Part shown: positions 1 to 5,918 of the stretch, piece by piece
Numbering within the stretch: the stretch's first letter is position 1
Layout of the letters: each line of letters starts with the position of its first letter
Assembly: GCA_900553135.1 (NCBI GenBank)
Contig: USCO01000136.1
Location: 1-5,918 of the forward strand
Length of the DNA: 5,918 nucleotides
Direction: 5' to 3'
DNA from: an uncultured Eubacteriales bacterium
GTDB taxonomy: Bacteria > Bacillota > Clostridia > Oscillospirales > Oscillospiraceae
Notes under the pieces: model-generated
Told to the model about the DNA's origin: nothing
Database searches by the model: none
Seen by the model: the letters and a program-made list of their open reading frames with translations, nothing else
Position numbers and translations under genes: made by a program

Positions 1-1388
1 TTGAAGCCGTCCAGGAACCACAGGTCCATCTTGGTGATGTGGTTGATCTTCTGGGGGGAGAAGCCGCGGCGCAGGGCCTCGGCCACCACGAACAGACGCT
101 CGTCGGTGACCTGAACCAGCAGGTCCTCGATCTCGTCGGTGTACAGGTCCTTCAGCTTGTCCAGCTTCAGAGCACGGACGTTCAGCTCCAGAGAGCGGAT
201 GGCCTTCATCAGGGCGCCCTCGAAGGAGTTGGCAATGGCCATAACCTCGCCGGTGGCCTTCATCTGGGTGCCCAGAGTACGGCTGGCGGTGGTGAACTTA
301 TCGAAGGGCAGACGGGGGATCTTCAGCACACAGTAGTCCAGAGTGGGCTCGAAGCAGGCGGTGGTCTTGCCGGTCACCGCGTTGGGGATCTCGTCCAGGG
401 TGTAGCCCAGAGCGATCTTGGCGGCCACCTTGGCGATGGGATAACCGGTGGCCTTGGAGGCCAGAGCGGAGGAACGGGACACACGGGGGTTGACCTCGAT
501 GACGGCGTACTCGTAGCTGTCGGGGTTCAGAGCGAACTGGCAGTTACAGCCGCCCTCGATCTCCAGCGCGGTGATGATGTCCAGAGCGGCGGTACGCAGC
601 ATCTGGTACTCCCGGTTAGCCAGAGTCTGGGTGGGAGCCACCACGATGGAGTCGCCGGTGTGCACGCCCACGGGGTCGATGTTCTCCATGGAGCAGACGG
701 TGATGACGTTGCCCGCGGAGTCACGCATGACCTCGAACTCGATCTCCTTCCAGCCGGCGATGCAGCGCTCGATGAGCACCTGGCCCACACGGCTGAGGTT
801 GATGCCGCGGTCGGAGATCTCCTCCAGGGAGACCCGGTCATAGGCGATGCCGCCGCCGGTGCCGCCCAGGGTGTAGGCGGGACGGACGATGACGGGATAG
901 CCGATCTCCTCGGCGAAGGCCACGGCGTCCTCCACGCTCTCCACCACCTTGGAGGTGACGCAGGGCTGGTTGATGGACTCCATGCAGTCCTTGAAGCCCT
1001 GACGGTCCTCGGCCTTGCGGATGGAGTCGGGGCTGGTGCCCAGCAGCTTCACGCCGTACTTGGCCAGGGTGCCGTTCTCGTGGAGGGCCATGGCCAGGTT
1101 CAGGCCGGTCTGGCCGCCCAGAGTGGGCAGGATGGAGTCGGGACGCTCCTTCTCAATGACCTGGGTCACAGAGGGGATGTTCAGGGGCTCGATATACACA
1201 TGGTCGGCAATGTCCTTGTCGGTCATGATGGTGGCGGGGTTGGAGTTGACCAGCACCACCTCAATGCCCTCTTCCTTCAGGGCACGGCAGGCCTGGGTGC
1301 CGGCGTAGTCGAACTCGGCGGCCTGGCCGATGACGATGGGGCCGGAGCCCAGCACCAGAACTTTCTTGATTTCAGGATTCTTAGGCAT
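1..1388 (-). CDS. carB: Carbamoyl-phosphate synthetase large subunit, partial (3' end off window)
   Basis: This is the synthetase subunit of carbamoyl-phosphate synthetase. In the cytoplasm it uses two ATP, bicarbonate and ammonia delivered from CarA to make carbamoyl phosphate for pyrimidine and arginine synthesis. The 462 codons present begin [17 protein letters not shown] and align almost without gaps to E. coli CarB. They cover the whole carboxyphosphate half (about residues 1-400: pre-ATP-grasp and first ATP-grasp) and the start of the oligomerisation region. Visible landmarks are GSGPIVIGQ (14-22), [11 protein letters not shown] (47-57), LPTLGGQT (87-94), Arg129 and Arg169 at the known ATP-contacting positions, the glycine-rich loop GGTGGG (175-180), WKE ending at Glu215, and NPRVSRSS near 300-307. 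The second ATP-grasp and the allosteric domain, about 600 residues, lie beyond the left edge. The ATG at 1388-1386 overlaps the carA stop as TAATG, so the two genes are translationally coupled. Identification is very secure. Confidence 0.98.
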   Translation of the reverse strand, partial: MPKNPEIKKVLVLGSGPIVIGQAAEFDYAGTQACRALKEEGIEVVLVNSNPATIMTDKDIADHVYIEPLNIPSVTQVIEKERPDSILPTLGGQTGLNLAMALHENGTLAKYGVKLLGTSPDSIRKAEDRQGFKDCMESINQPCVTSKVVESVEDAVAFAEEIGYPVIVRPAYTLGGTGGGIAYDRVSLEEISDRGINLSRVGQVLIERCIAGWKEIEFEVMRDSAGNVITVCSMENIDPVGVHTGDSIVVAPTQTLANREYQMLRTAALDIITALEIEGGCNCQFALNPDSYEYAVIEVNPRVSRSSALASKATGYPIAKVAAKIALGYTLDEIPNAVTGKTTACFEPTLDYCVLKIPRLPFDKFTTASRTLGTQMKATGEVMAIANSFEGALMKAIRSLELNVRALKLDKLKDLYTDEIEDLLVQVTDERLFVVAEALRRGFSPQKINHITKMDLWFLDGF

Positions 1389-2470
1389 TACTTGTCACCT
1401 CCCATGGAAGCGATGAAACGATCGAACAGGTACTCGGTATCCTTGGGGCCGGGGCTGGCCTCAGGATGGAACTGGGTGGTAAAGCAGTTGGGGCGCTTGT
1501 AGCGCAGGCCCTCGCAGGTGCCGTCGTTGACGTTGATGTGGGACACCTCAGCCACGGCGGGGTCCACCGTGTCGGCCAGCACCACATAGCCGTGGTTCTG
1601 GCTGGTGATGAACACGCGGCCCTCTTCCAGGTCCTTGACGGGGTGGTTGCCGCCGCGGTGACCGTAGTCCAGGCGGCCGGTCTTGGCGCCGGTGGCCAGA
1701 GCCATGAGCTGGTGGCCCAGGCACACGGCGAACAGAGGCAGCTGGCTCTCGTAGAGCTTGCGGACCTCCTTGATGATCTCCACGTTGTCGGCGGGGTCGC
1801 CGGGGCCGTTGGAGAGCATCACGCCGTCAAAGTTACCGGAGAGCACAGTCTCGGCGGGGGTGGCGGCGGGGAACACGGTGACATGGCAGCCGCGGCGGCG
1901 CAGGCACTCCACCATGTTCTGCTTCACGCCGTAGTCCATCATGGCCACGCGGTACTTCTCCTCGCCGTAGGCGGGGCAGTCCTCGGGCTCCTTGCGGGAG
2001 ACACGCTCCACGGTGCCCTCCACCCGGTAAGCCTTCAGCTTCTCCATGATCTCGGACACATTAAAATGCTCCGCACAGGTGATCATGCCGTTCATGCTGC
2101 CCTGGCTGCGGAGAATCTTGGTCAGGGCGCGGGTGTCGACGTCCTGGATGCCGGTAATATCATGCTTTTTCAGATAGTTGTCCAAAGTGTCCTCGCAGCG
2201 GAAATTGCTGCCCATCGGGGACAGGTGGCGTACCACAAAGGCCTCGGCCCAGGGGCGAGCAGACTCGTTGTCCTCACTGTTGACACCGTAGTTTCCGATC
2301 AAGGGATAGGACATCACGATGCCCTGGCCCGCGTAGGAGGGATCGGTCAGGATCTCCTGGTAGCCGGTCATAGAGGTGTTGAACACCATCTCACAGATCC
2401 GGTCGGAGGTACTGCCGATGCTGGTCCCGGAAAATACGCTTCCGTTGGCCAGGATCAAAGTAGCTTTCAT
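1388..2470 (-). CDS. carA: Carbamoyl-phosphate synthetase small (glutaminase) subunit
   Basis: This subunit hydrolyses glutamine and channels the ammonia to CarB. Counting from the ATG at 2470 it is 360 aa, normal for the family. The N-terminal CPSase small-chain domain (about 1-135) includes [13 protein letters not shown] (34-46) and [10 protein letters not shown]. The class I glutamine amidotransferase domain (about 170-355) has the oxyanion segment SNGPGDP, the nucleophile Cys250 in AVCLGHQ, and His335 and Glu337 in FHPEA, so the catalytic triad is complete. Two starts are possible. The ATG gives the typical [11 protein letters not shown]-terminus, but the nearest Shine-Dalgarno-like stretch (GGAAGGA, 2492-2486) is about 15 bases away. 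A GTG at 2482 adds four residues (MRKL) but sits only about 3 bases from the same site. I chose the ATG on family fit. The gene is first in a carAB operon with its own promoter. Function is very secure; the exact start is not. Confidence 0.97.
   Translation of the reverse strand: MKATLILANGSVFSGTSIGSTSDRICEMVFNTSMTGYQEILTDPSYAGQGIVMSYPLIGNYGVNSEDNESARPWAEAFVVRHLSPMGSNFRCEDTLDNYLKKHDITGIQDVDTRALTKILRSQGSMNGMITCAEHFNVSEIMEKLKAYRVEGTVERVSRKEPEDCPAYGEEKYRVAMMDYGVKQNMVECLRRRGCHVTVFPAATPAETVLSGNFDGVMLSNGPGDPADNVEIIKEVRKLYESQLPLFAVCLGHQLMALATGAKTGRLDYGHRGGNHPVKDLEEGRVFITSQNHGYVVLADTVDPAVAEVSHINVNDGTCEGLRYKRPNCFTTQFHPEASPGPKDTEYLFDRFIASMGGDK
1389..1402 (-). promoter_or_regulatory. carB ribosome binding site inside the carA 3' end
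   Basis: Read on the minus strand, GGAGGTGA occupies 1402-1395, six bases before the carB ATG. It sits inside the last codons of carA and encodes part of the Gly-Gly-Asp-Lys tail. Together with the one-base TAATG overlap it fixes the carB start and indicates coupled translation, which fits the tight stoichiometry of the CarAB complex. Confidence 0.85.
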
Positions 2471-2549
2471 CAATTTTCTCACACGTCCTTCCGTTCCAGT
2501 TCACTGTTTGCCGTATCGTATTTTGTTGATGCGCAAAGTGTTTCAAGAT

Positions 2550-2578
2550 ATTGTATCGAAAATTCATATCCAATGCAA
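2550..2578 (-). promoter_or_regulatory. Housekeeping (sigma-A type) promoter for carAB
   Basis: On the minus strand there is a -35 of TTGCAT (2578-2573), an exactly 17-base spacer, and a -10 of TACAAT (2555-2550). It differs by one or two bases from TTGACA and TATAAT and faces carA. The predicted transcript starts near 2543, leaving a leader of about 60-73 bases. The -10 overlaps a small palindrome, GATA-TTG-TATC (2547-2557), which could be an operator or chance. The leader is too short for a PyrR-type antiterminator/terminator pair and none is visible. Confidence 0.7.
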
Positions 2579-2614
2579 GAGGTATCTCACCTTTTTTTCA
2601 AAACTTTCCTGATG

Positions 2615-2644
2615 GCATAGTTTTTTGCCCCCGGGGAAAGACTG
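2615..2644 (+). promoter_or_regulatory. Possible sporulation (sigma-F/sigma-G like) promoter for the DUF421 gene
   Basis: GCATA (2615-2619), a 15-base spacer and GGAAAGACTG (2635-2644) fit the B. subtilis forespore sigma-F pattern, GYATA then GGNNANAHTR, at every defined position. Transcription would start near 2651, about 50 bases before the DUF421 start. A weak housekeeping alternative is TTTTGC (2623-2628), 17 bases, then TATGGA (2646-2651). The consensus is degenerate and was taken from memory of B. subtilis, so a chance match is possible. The downstream gene pair being of a type found in spore formers makes it more plausible. Confidence 0.4.
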
Positions 2645-2656
2645 ATATGGAATGCA

Positions 2657-2675
2657 GGGCCTCAGAGAGGGGCCC
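2657..2675 (+). other. Leader stem-loop upstream of the DUF421 ribosome binding site
   Basis: GGGCCTC (2657-2663) pairs with GGGGCCC (2669-2675) around an AGAGA loop, giving a 7-bp stem with one G-U pair. It lies about 10 bases before the AAAGGAGG site (2686-2693). If transcription starts near 2651 it would be at the extreme 5' end of the mRNA, where such hairpins can protect transcripts or tune translation. There is no U-tract, so it is not a terminator. Confidence 0.4.
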
Positions 2676-2702
2676 GAGACGCGGGAAAGGAGGAGAAACG
2701 CC

Positions 2703-3389
2703 ATGTTTACCGGACTCATCCGGGCGGCCCTCATGTACCTTTTGATCATCGTTGGCATCCGTCTCATGGGCAAGCGGCAGGTGGGGGAGCTGGAGCCCTC
2801 CGAGCTGGTGCTCTCCCTGATCATCGCCGACCTGGCCGCTGTGCCCATGCAGGACTTCGGCATCCCCCTGCTGGCGGGGGTGGTGCCCATTCTGGCCCTG
2901 CTGTCTCTGACCATGATCCTGTCGGTGCTCACCATGAAGAGCCGCAGCTTCCGGGCCCTCGTTTGCGGGCGGCCCAGCATCATCATCCGGCGGGGCAAGC
3001 TGGACCCGGGGGAGATGCGCCGCAACCGCCTGACGGTGGACGAGCTCATGGAGGAGCTGCGCTGTCAGGGATACGGCGACCCCTCCAAGGTGTGGTACGC
3101 CATTCTGGAGACCAACGGCCAGTTATCTATCCTCCCCAAGGCGGAGGAGAATCCGCCCACACTGGCCCAGCTGGGGCTGCGGGTCCCTGAGATGGGCATG
3201 CCTCTGGTGGTGGTCAGCGACGGCAAGGTGCTGGAGCAGAATCTGCGGGCCAGAGGGGTGGACCGGACCTGGCTGGAGCGCACCCTGAAGGAGCACGGGC
3301 TGAAACGGCCCCAGGACGTGCTGCTCATGACGGTGGACGAGCAGGGGCAGGCCTATGTGGCCCCCCGGGAGAAGGAGGGAGCGGGATGA
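2703..3389 (+). CDS. DUF421 (YetF-like) membrane protein
   Basis: This 228-aa integral membrane protein belongs to the DUF421 family (B. subtilis YetF/YdfS-like, E. coli YcaP-like). Three hydrophobic helices are visible at about 5-22, 33-50 and 56-78. The soluble C-terminal domain carries family landmarks: GKRQVGEL (23-30), CGRPSIIIRRGKL (88-100), MRRNRLTVDELMEELR (105-120) and YAILETNGQLSIL (132-144). The start is the ATG at 2703, nine bases after AAAGGAGG (2686-2693). An in-frame ATG at 2652 would add 17 charged residues without a good ribosome site and would cover the leader hairpin. The stop overlaps the next start as ATGA. The biochemical role is unknown. A related DUF421-containing protein, 2Duf, is reported to raise wet-heat resistance of Bacillus spores, so a spore-membrane role is a reasonable inference but unproven here. 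Confidence 0.9.
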   Translation: MFTGLIRAALMYLLIIVGIRLMGKRQVGELEPSELVLSLIIADLAAVPMQDFGIPLLAGVVPILALLSLTMILSVLTMKSRSFRALVCGRPSIIIRRGKLDPGEMRRNRLTVDELMEELRCQGYGDPSKVWYAILETNGQLSILPKAEENPPTLAQLGLRVPEMGMPLVVVSDGKVLEQNLRARGVDRTWLERTLKEHGLKRPQDVLLMTVDEQGQAYVAPREKEGAG

Positions 3390-3766
3390 AGCGGTTGTGG
3401 GCGGCGTCGGCCCTGTTGGCGGTGCTGCTGGGGGTGTCCCTGCTGAATGCCTGGTATTCCAAGGTATTTACCGAAAAGATGGCCCAGGAATTGGAGCAGG
3501 CCTGTCAGATGGCCCGTGACGACGACTGGGAGGGGGCCCGGCAGCTGACCTGGGCGGTATACCAGGACTGGCAGGGAAAGCATTTTTATCTCCACACCGT
3601 CATGCGCCACGGAGATACCGACCAGATTTTAAGGAGCTTTCAGGGGGTTCTGCAATATTTACAGCTGGAGGAAATGGACCAGTACGCCGCGGCCAACGCC
3701 GATCTGGCTTCCCAACTGCGGCTGCTGTCTGAGATGGAGCAGGCCTCGCTGGTGAATATATTATAA
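3386..3766 (+). CDS. DUF4363 membrane-anchored protein
   Basis: This 126-aa protein has an uncleaved-looking signal anchor at about 4-22 (KR, then a Leu/Ala/Val stretch) followed by a soluble, mainly helical domain predicted outside the membrane. Features typical of DUF4363 are DDDWEGARQLTWAVYQDWQ (45-63), the MRHGDTDQI segment (73-81) and the C-terminal EMEQASLVNIL. It starts at an ATG seven bases after AAGGAGG (3372-3378), and its first bases overlap the DUF421 stop (ATGA). It is therefore translated with DUF421 and probably works with it. DUF421 and DUF4363 genes are commonly adjacent in spore-forming Firmicutes; no enzymatic residues are apparent and the function is unknown. The stop is 15 bases before a stem-loop terminator. 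Confidence 0.85.
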   Translation: MKRLWAASALLAVLLGVSLLNAWYSKVFTEKMAQELEQACQMARDDDWEGARQLTWAVYQDWQGKHFYLHTVMRHGDTDQILRSFQGVLQYLQLEEMDQYAAANADLASQLRLLSEMEQASLVNIL

Positions 3767-3780
3767 GGTAAGAGAAAGAA

Positions 3781-3812
3781 AAAGGGCCGCGGCTGGATCG
3801 CCGCGACCCTTT
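3781..3812. terminator. Bidirectional intrinsic terminator between convergent units
   Basis: AAAGGGCCGCGGC (3781-3793) pairs with GCCGCGACCCTTT (3800-3812) around a 6-base loop, a 13-bp stem with one C/A mismatch at 3787/3806. Reading leftward on the minus strand, the stem is followed by TTTTTCTTTCTCTT, a strong T-rich tail. Reading rightward, only CCCTTTCATAA follows, a weaker tail. It is thus best suited to end the minus-strand xfp unit and probably also serves the DUF421/DUF4363 unit. Confidence 0.8.
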
Positions 3813-3820
3813 CATAACGT

Positions 3821-3844
3821 GCGCCCGGGCGGCTGCCCGGGCGC
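3821..3844. repeat. Perfect GC inverted repeat (hairpin)
   Basis: GCGCCCGGGC (3821-3830) and GCCCGGGCGC (3835-3844) form a perfect 10-bp stem with a GGCT loop. All stem bases are G or C. It lies between the 37-codon gene and the terminator, in the minus-strand 3' untranslated region. There is no T-tract on either strand, so by itself it is not an intrinsic terminator. It may block exonucleases or be a copy of a dispersed palindrome. Confidence 0.75.
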
Positions 3845-3867
3845 GGAATGGAGGTTGTGAAGTTGTG

Positions 3868-3981
3868 TCAGGCCTGGGGCTGGTTGGAAGAGCCGCCCTT
3901 GCGCTCCCGGCCGTGGTCGGGAATGGGGGTGGCGGGCACGTCAGGAATGGTACGGGGCTGCTTTTTCTCACGCTTGGACAT
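3868..3981 (-). CDS. Small basic proline-rich protein, 37 aa, unknown function
   Basis: I do not recognise this protein. A complete reading frame starts at the ATG 3981-3979 and ends with TGA at 3870-3868. The ribosome site AAGGAGGAA (AGGAGG at 3994-3989) is seven bases upstream, near ideal, and directly overlaps the end of the preceding gene. The product begins MSKREKKQPRTIPDVPATP and has six prolines, eight Lys/Arg against four Asp/Glu, and an IPD motif twice (12-14 and 20-22). No hydrophobic segment, signal peptide or cysteine is present, so it is probably a disordered cytoplasmic peptide. It lies 14 bases after the 56-codon gene and before the terminator, so it is the last gene of the xfp unit. 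The strong ribosome site and placement argue for a real gene. Confidence 0.65.
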   Translation of the reverse strand: MSKREKKQPRTIPDVPATPIPDHGRERKGGSSNQPQA

Positions 3982-3995
3982 GGTGTTTCCTCCTT

Positions 3996-4166
3996 TTATT
4001 GGCCGGAGGCCATGAGGTCTCCGGCATAGCGCTTTAAATCCTCCAGTGATTTGATCCCATTGGGCCGGATTCGCAGCTTGTCCTGCACCGGGAGGGGCAG
4101 GCCGTCAAAATACTGCTTGGCCTCGGGGACCCGCCGGAACAGCGCATACATATCCCGGTACTCCAT
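3996..4166 (-). CDS. Small protein, 56 aa, unknown function
   Basis: I do not recognise this protein. The frame opens at the ATG 4166-4164 and ends with TAA at 3998-3996. GAGGTGAT (4179-4172), a good match to the ribosome-binding consensus, lies a few bases upstream. The product begins MEYRDMYALFRRVPEAKQYF and continues with a VQDKL segment, RIRPNGIKSLEDLKRYAGDL and MASGQ. It is charged, has no cysteine or membrane segment, and looks like two or three short helices broken at LPLP and RPNG. It is 62 bases downstream of xfp and 14 bases upstream of the 37-codon gene, whose ribosome site overlaps its stop. Cotranscription with xfp is likely, but a separate promoter in the short gap cannot be excluded. 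Patterned hydrophobic residues and the ribosome site support coding. Confidence 0.68.
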   Translation of the reverse strand: MEYRDMYALFRRVPEAKQYFDGLPLPVQDKLRIRPNGIKSLEDLKRYAGDLMASGQ

Positions 4167-4189
4167 AGGTCATCACCTCAAGACTCAGG

Positions 4190-4231
4190 ATACCCAAAAA
4201 GAGGAAGTTTATACCCAAGAAAGAAAAGTTA
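4190..4231. repeat. Imperfect 21-bp tandem repeat between xfp and the 56-codon gene
   Basis: Two adjacent 21-base units (4190-4210 and 4211-4231) match at 15 of 21 positions. Both begin with ATACCCAA and share AAGTT near the end. The second unit includes the xfp stop codon. On the minus-strand transcript both appear as pyrimidine-rich runs ending in TTGGGTAT. The spacing equals two helical turns. It could be a protein or RNA-processing site or a simple duplication; there is no independent support for a function. Confidence 0.5.
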
Positions 4232-5918
4232 ATAGATGCCCTTGCCGTTGTTCCAGGTCCAGTTGCGCACCTCGGGCATGTCCTGGCCGTAGGTGGTGAT
4301 GTACTGATGGTGCTCCACCAGCTTGTCCTGCATCTCCTGGATGAGGTAGGCGGTGGTGTTGCCCAGTTGGGGCAGGCGCATCACCGTGTCGATGACCAGG
4401 TCAAAGCGGTCGATGTCGTTTTGCACCCGCATATCGAAGGGGGTGGTGATGGTGCCCTCCTCCTTGTAGCCGCGGACGTGGAGGTTCTTGTTGTGGCGGC
4501 GGTAGGTGAGCTCGTGCACCAGAGTGGGATAGCCGTGGAAGGCGAAGATAATGGGCTTGTCCTTGGTGAACAGGGCGTCGTAGTCCTCGTCGGTGAGACC
4601 GTGGGGATGCTCCGTGTGGGGCTGCAGCTTCATGAGGTCCACCACGTTGACCACCCGGATCTTCAGCTGGGGCAGATAGTGGCGCAGAATGGTCACCGCC
4701 GCCAGAGTCTCCAAGGTGGGGGTGTCGCCGCAGCAGGCCATGACCACGTCGGGCTCCACGCCCCGGTCGTTGGAGGCCCACTGCCAGATGCCGATGCCCT
4801 GGGTGCAGTGCTTCACTGCCTGGTCCATGGTGAGCCACTGGGGCCGGGGGTGCTTGGAGGCCACGATGACGTTAATGTAGTTGCGGCTCTTCACGCAGTG
4901 GTCAAAGCAGCTGAGCAGGCAGTTGGCGTCGGGGGGCAGATAGAGCCGCACCACGTCGGCCTTCTTGTTGGCCACATGGTCCAAAAAGCCGGGGTCCTGG
5001 TGGGTGAAACCGTTGTGGTCCTGCTGCCACACGTTGGAGGAGAGGACGTAGTTCAAAGAGGCGATCTTCTGCCGCCAGGGCAGCTGGCGGCACACCTTCA
5101 GCCACTTGGCGTGCTGGGCCACCATGGAGTCCACGATGCGGATGAAAGCCTCGTAGCTGTTGAAGAAGCCGTGACGGCCGGTGAGCAGATAGCCCTCCAG
5201 CCAGCCCTGGCACATGTGCTCGGAGAGCATGCCGTTCATGATTCGCCCGGCCTGCTCGGGGGAGCCGTCCTGGGGGGAGAGGTGGCTGGAGCAGGTCTCG
5301 TCGGGGCCAAAGACCCGGAAGTTCCGGGATTTCAGGTTCAGCCGGGTGAGGTCCCGCACATAGCCCCCCAGCACCTGGATGTCCTGGGCCTCCACAGCGC
5401 CGGGCAGGGGAACTTCTACGGCGTACTCCCGGAAATCAGGGGTGCGCAGGTCCCGCAGCAGCAGACCGCCGTTGGCGTGGGGGTTGGCGCCCATGCGCCG
5501 CTCTCCCTTGGGGGCCAGCTCCTGAAGGGCGGGGATGAGGGCGCCGTCCTGGTCAAAGAGCTCCTCGGGGCGGTAGCTGCGCAGCCAGCGCTCCAGCTCC
5601 TCCAGGCGGCCGGGCTGGCCGTCGTGAACAGGAACGGGCACCTGGGGACTGCGCCAGCCGCCCTCGAACACGCTGCCCTCGGGGGCCTTGGGGCCGGTCC
5701 AGCCCTTGGGAGAGCGGAAGACGATCATGGGCCAGCGGGGGCGCTGGGCGTCGCCGCTGGTGCGGGCGTACTCCTGGATGCGCTGGATTTCCCGCACCGC
5801 CCAGTCCAGAGCGGCGGCCATTTTCTGGTGCATCTGGAAGGGGTCGTCCCCCTCCACAAAGCGGGGTTCCCAGCCGCAGCCCTTGAAGAACATCTCGGTC
5901 TCCTCGTGGGAGAGGCGG
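4229..5918 (-). CDS. xfp: Phosphoketolase (xylulose 5-phosphate / fructose 6-phosphate), partial (5' end off window)
   Basis: This thiamine-diphosphate enzyme cleaves xylulose 5-phosphate (and in many members fructose 6-phosphate) with phosphate to acetyl phosphate plus glyceraldehyde 3-phosphate (or erythrose 4-phosphate) in the cytoplasm. The 562 codons present lack a start; about 230 N-terminal residues, with much of the thiamine-diphosphate site, lie beyond the right edge of a normally ~800-aa protein. In order from the first visible codon are FVEGDDP (about 20-26), HANGG (147-151), FGPDET (203-208), [20 protein letters not shown] (232-251), the active-site motif [12 protein letters not shown] (299-310), [28 protein letters not shown] and [18 protein letters not shown] (about 480-497). 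These cover the central and C-terminal phosphoketolase domains. The protein ends normally with [12 protein letters not shown] and TAA at 4231-4229. The frame is intact. Substrate preference cannot be read from this part. It appears to head a unit with two small genes downstream. Confidence 0.97.
   Translation of the reverse strand, partial: RLSHEETEMFFKGCGWEPRFVEGDDPFQMHQKMAAALDWAVREIQRIQEYARTSGDAQRPRWPMIVFRSPKGWTGPKAPEGSVFEGGWRSPQVPVPVHDGQPGRLEELERWLRSYRPEELFDQDGALIPALQELAPKGERRMGANPHANGGLLLRDLRTPDFREYAVEVPLPGAVEAQDIQVLGGYVRDLTRLNLKSRNFRVFGPDETCSSHLSPQDGSPEQAGRIMNGMLSEHMCQGWLEGYLLTGRHGFFNSYEAFIRIVDSMVAQHAKWLKVCRQLPWRQKIASLNYVLSSNVWQQDHNGFTHQDPGFLDHVANKKADVVRLYLPPDANCLLSCFDHCVKSRNYINVIVASKHPRPQWLTMDQAVKHCTQGIGIWQWASNDRGVEPDVVMACCGDTPTLETLAAVTILRHYLPQLKIRVVNVVDLMKLQPHTEHPHGLTDEDYDALFTKDKPIIFAFHGYPTLVHELTYRRHNKNLHVRGYKEEGTITTPFDMRVQNDIDRFDLVIDTVMRLPQLGNTTAYLIQEMQDKLVEHHQYITTYGQDMPEVRNWTWNNGKGIY

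Noticed and set aside
39..1502. A 487-codon plus-strand open frame
   Set aside because: It lies antisense to carB and the carA end. Its Gly/Leu/His/Gln-rich, low-complexity product is what GC-biased codons of carB give on the opposite strand, and it has no recognisable domain.
1466..2620. A 384-codon plus-strand open frame
   Set aside because: It is antisense to carA, with the same Gly/His/Val-rich shadow composition and no ribosome site. It also runs through the carA promoter region.
2471..2702. A riboswitch or PyrR attenuator in the divergent spacer
   Set aside because: I found no PyrR binding-loop sequence, no paired terminator/antiterminator, and no known riboswitch core; the leaders on both sides are short.
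2564..3049. A 161-codon minus-strand open frame over the DUF421 gene
   Set aside because: Its product is an Arg/Ser/Met-rich shadow of a well-supported family member, and it would cross the carA promoter and DUF421 leader.
3600..3971. A 123-codon minus-strand open frame (Pro/Arg/Ser-rich)
   Set aside because: It starts inside the 37-codon gene in another frame and runs through the hairpin and the terminator into DUF4363. The frame with the strong ribosome site is the better choice.
4051..4299. An 82-codon plus-strand open frame
   Set aside because: It is antisense to the 56-codon gene and the xfp 3' end, and has no ribosome binding site.
4401..5213. Minus-strand frames of 145 and 103 codons within xfp
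   Set aside because: They are out-of-frame shadows of the intact phosphoketolase frame and rich in Gly, Pro, His and Arg.
1..5918. CRISPR array, insertion sequence, tRNA or prophage signatures
   Set aside because: There are no regularly spaced repeats, transposase-like frames, flanking inverted repeats with target duplications, or cloverleaf-forming segments; gene density and composition are even across the window.

Overview
The window looks like a piece of chromosome from a GC-rich, endospore-forming Clostridia-type Firmicute, most likely of the Oscillospiraceae (the Flavonifractor/Lawsonibacter/Oscillibacter sort). The support is strong AGGAGG-type ribosome binding sites, heavy GCC/GGC/CTG codon use, a DUF421 plus DUF4363 membrane-protein pair typical of spore-forming Firmicutes, and a phosphoketolase. 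The genus is an inference; there is no rRNA or other taxonomic marker here.

Layout. From position 1 to about 2480, on the minus strand, lies carAB, encoding the two subunits of carbamoyl-phosphate synthetase. carA is complete, and carB runs off the left edge after 462 codons. The genes are coupled by a TAATG stop/start overlap, and carA has a good housekeeping promoter at 2550-2578. A 220-base divergent spacer (2483-2702) separates them from a plus-strand pair: a DUF421/YetF-like membrane protein (2703-3389) and a DUF4363 membrane-anchored protein (3386-3766), which overlap by ATGA. The spacer contains a match to the forespore sigma-F/sigma-G type promoter and a 7-bp leader hairpin in front of the pair.

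The plus-strand pair ends 15 bases before a stem-loop (3781-3812). This loop also ends a minus-strand unit arriving from the right: phosphoketolase (xfp, N-terminal part beyond the right edge), then two very small genes of 56 and 37 codons, each with a clear ribosome binding site. An imperfect 21-bp tandem repeat lies between xfp and the first small gene, and a perfect 10-bp GC hairpin lies between the last small gene and the terminator.

Function. carAB supplies carbamoyl phosphate for pyrimidine and arginine synthesis. Phosphoketolase splits xylulose 5-phosphate (and often fructose 6-phosphate) to acetyl phosphate. The DUF421/DUF4363 pair is probably an envelope or spore-membrane unit. The three units are metabolically unrelated neighbours. 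The least understood parts are the two tiny genes after xfp and the possible spore-specific control of the DUF pair; I see no clear evidence of a wholly new multi-gene system.
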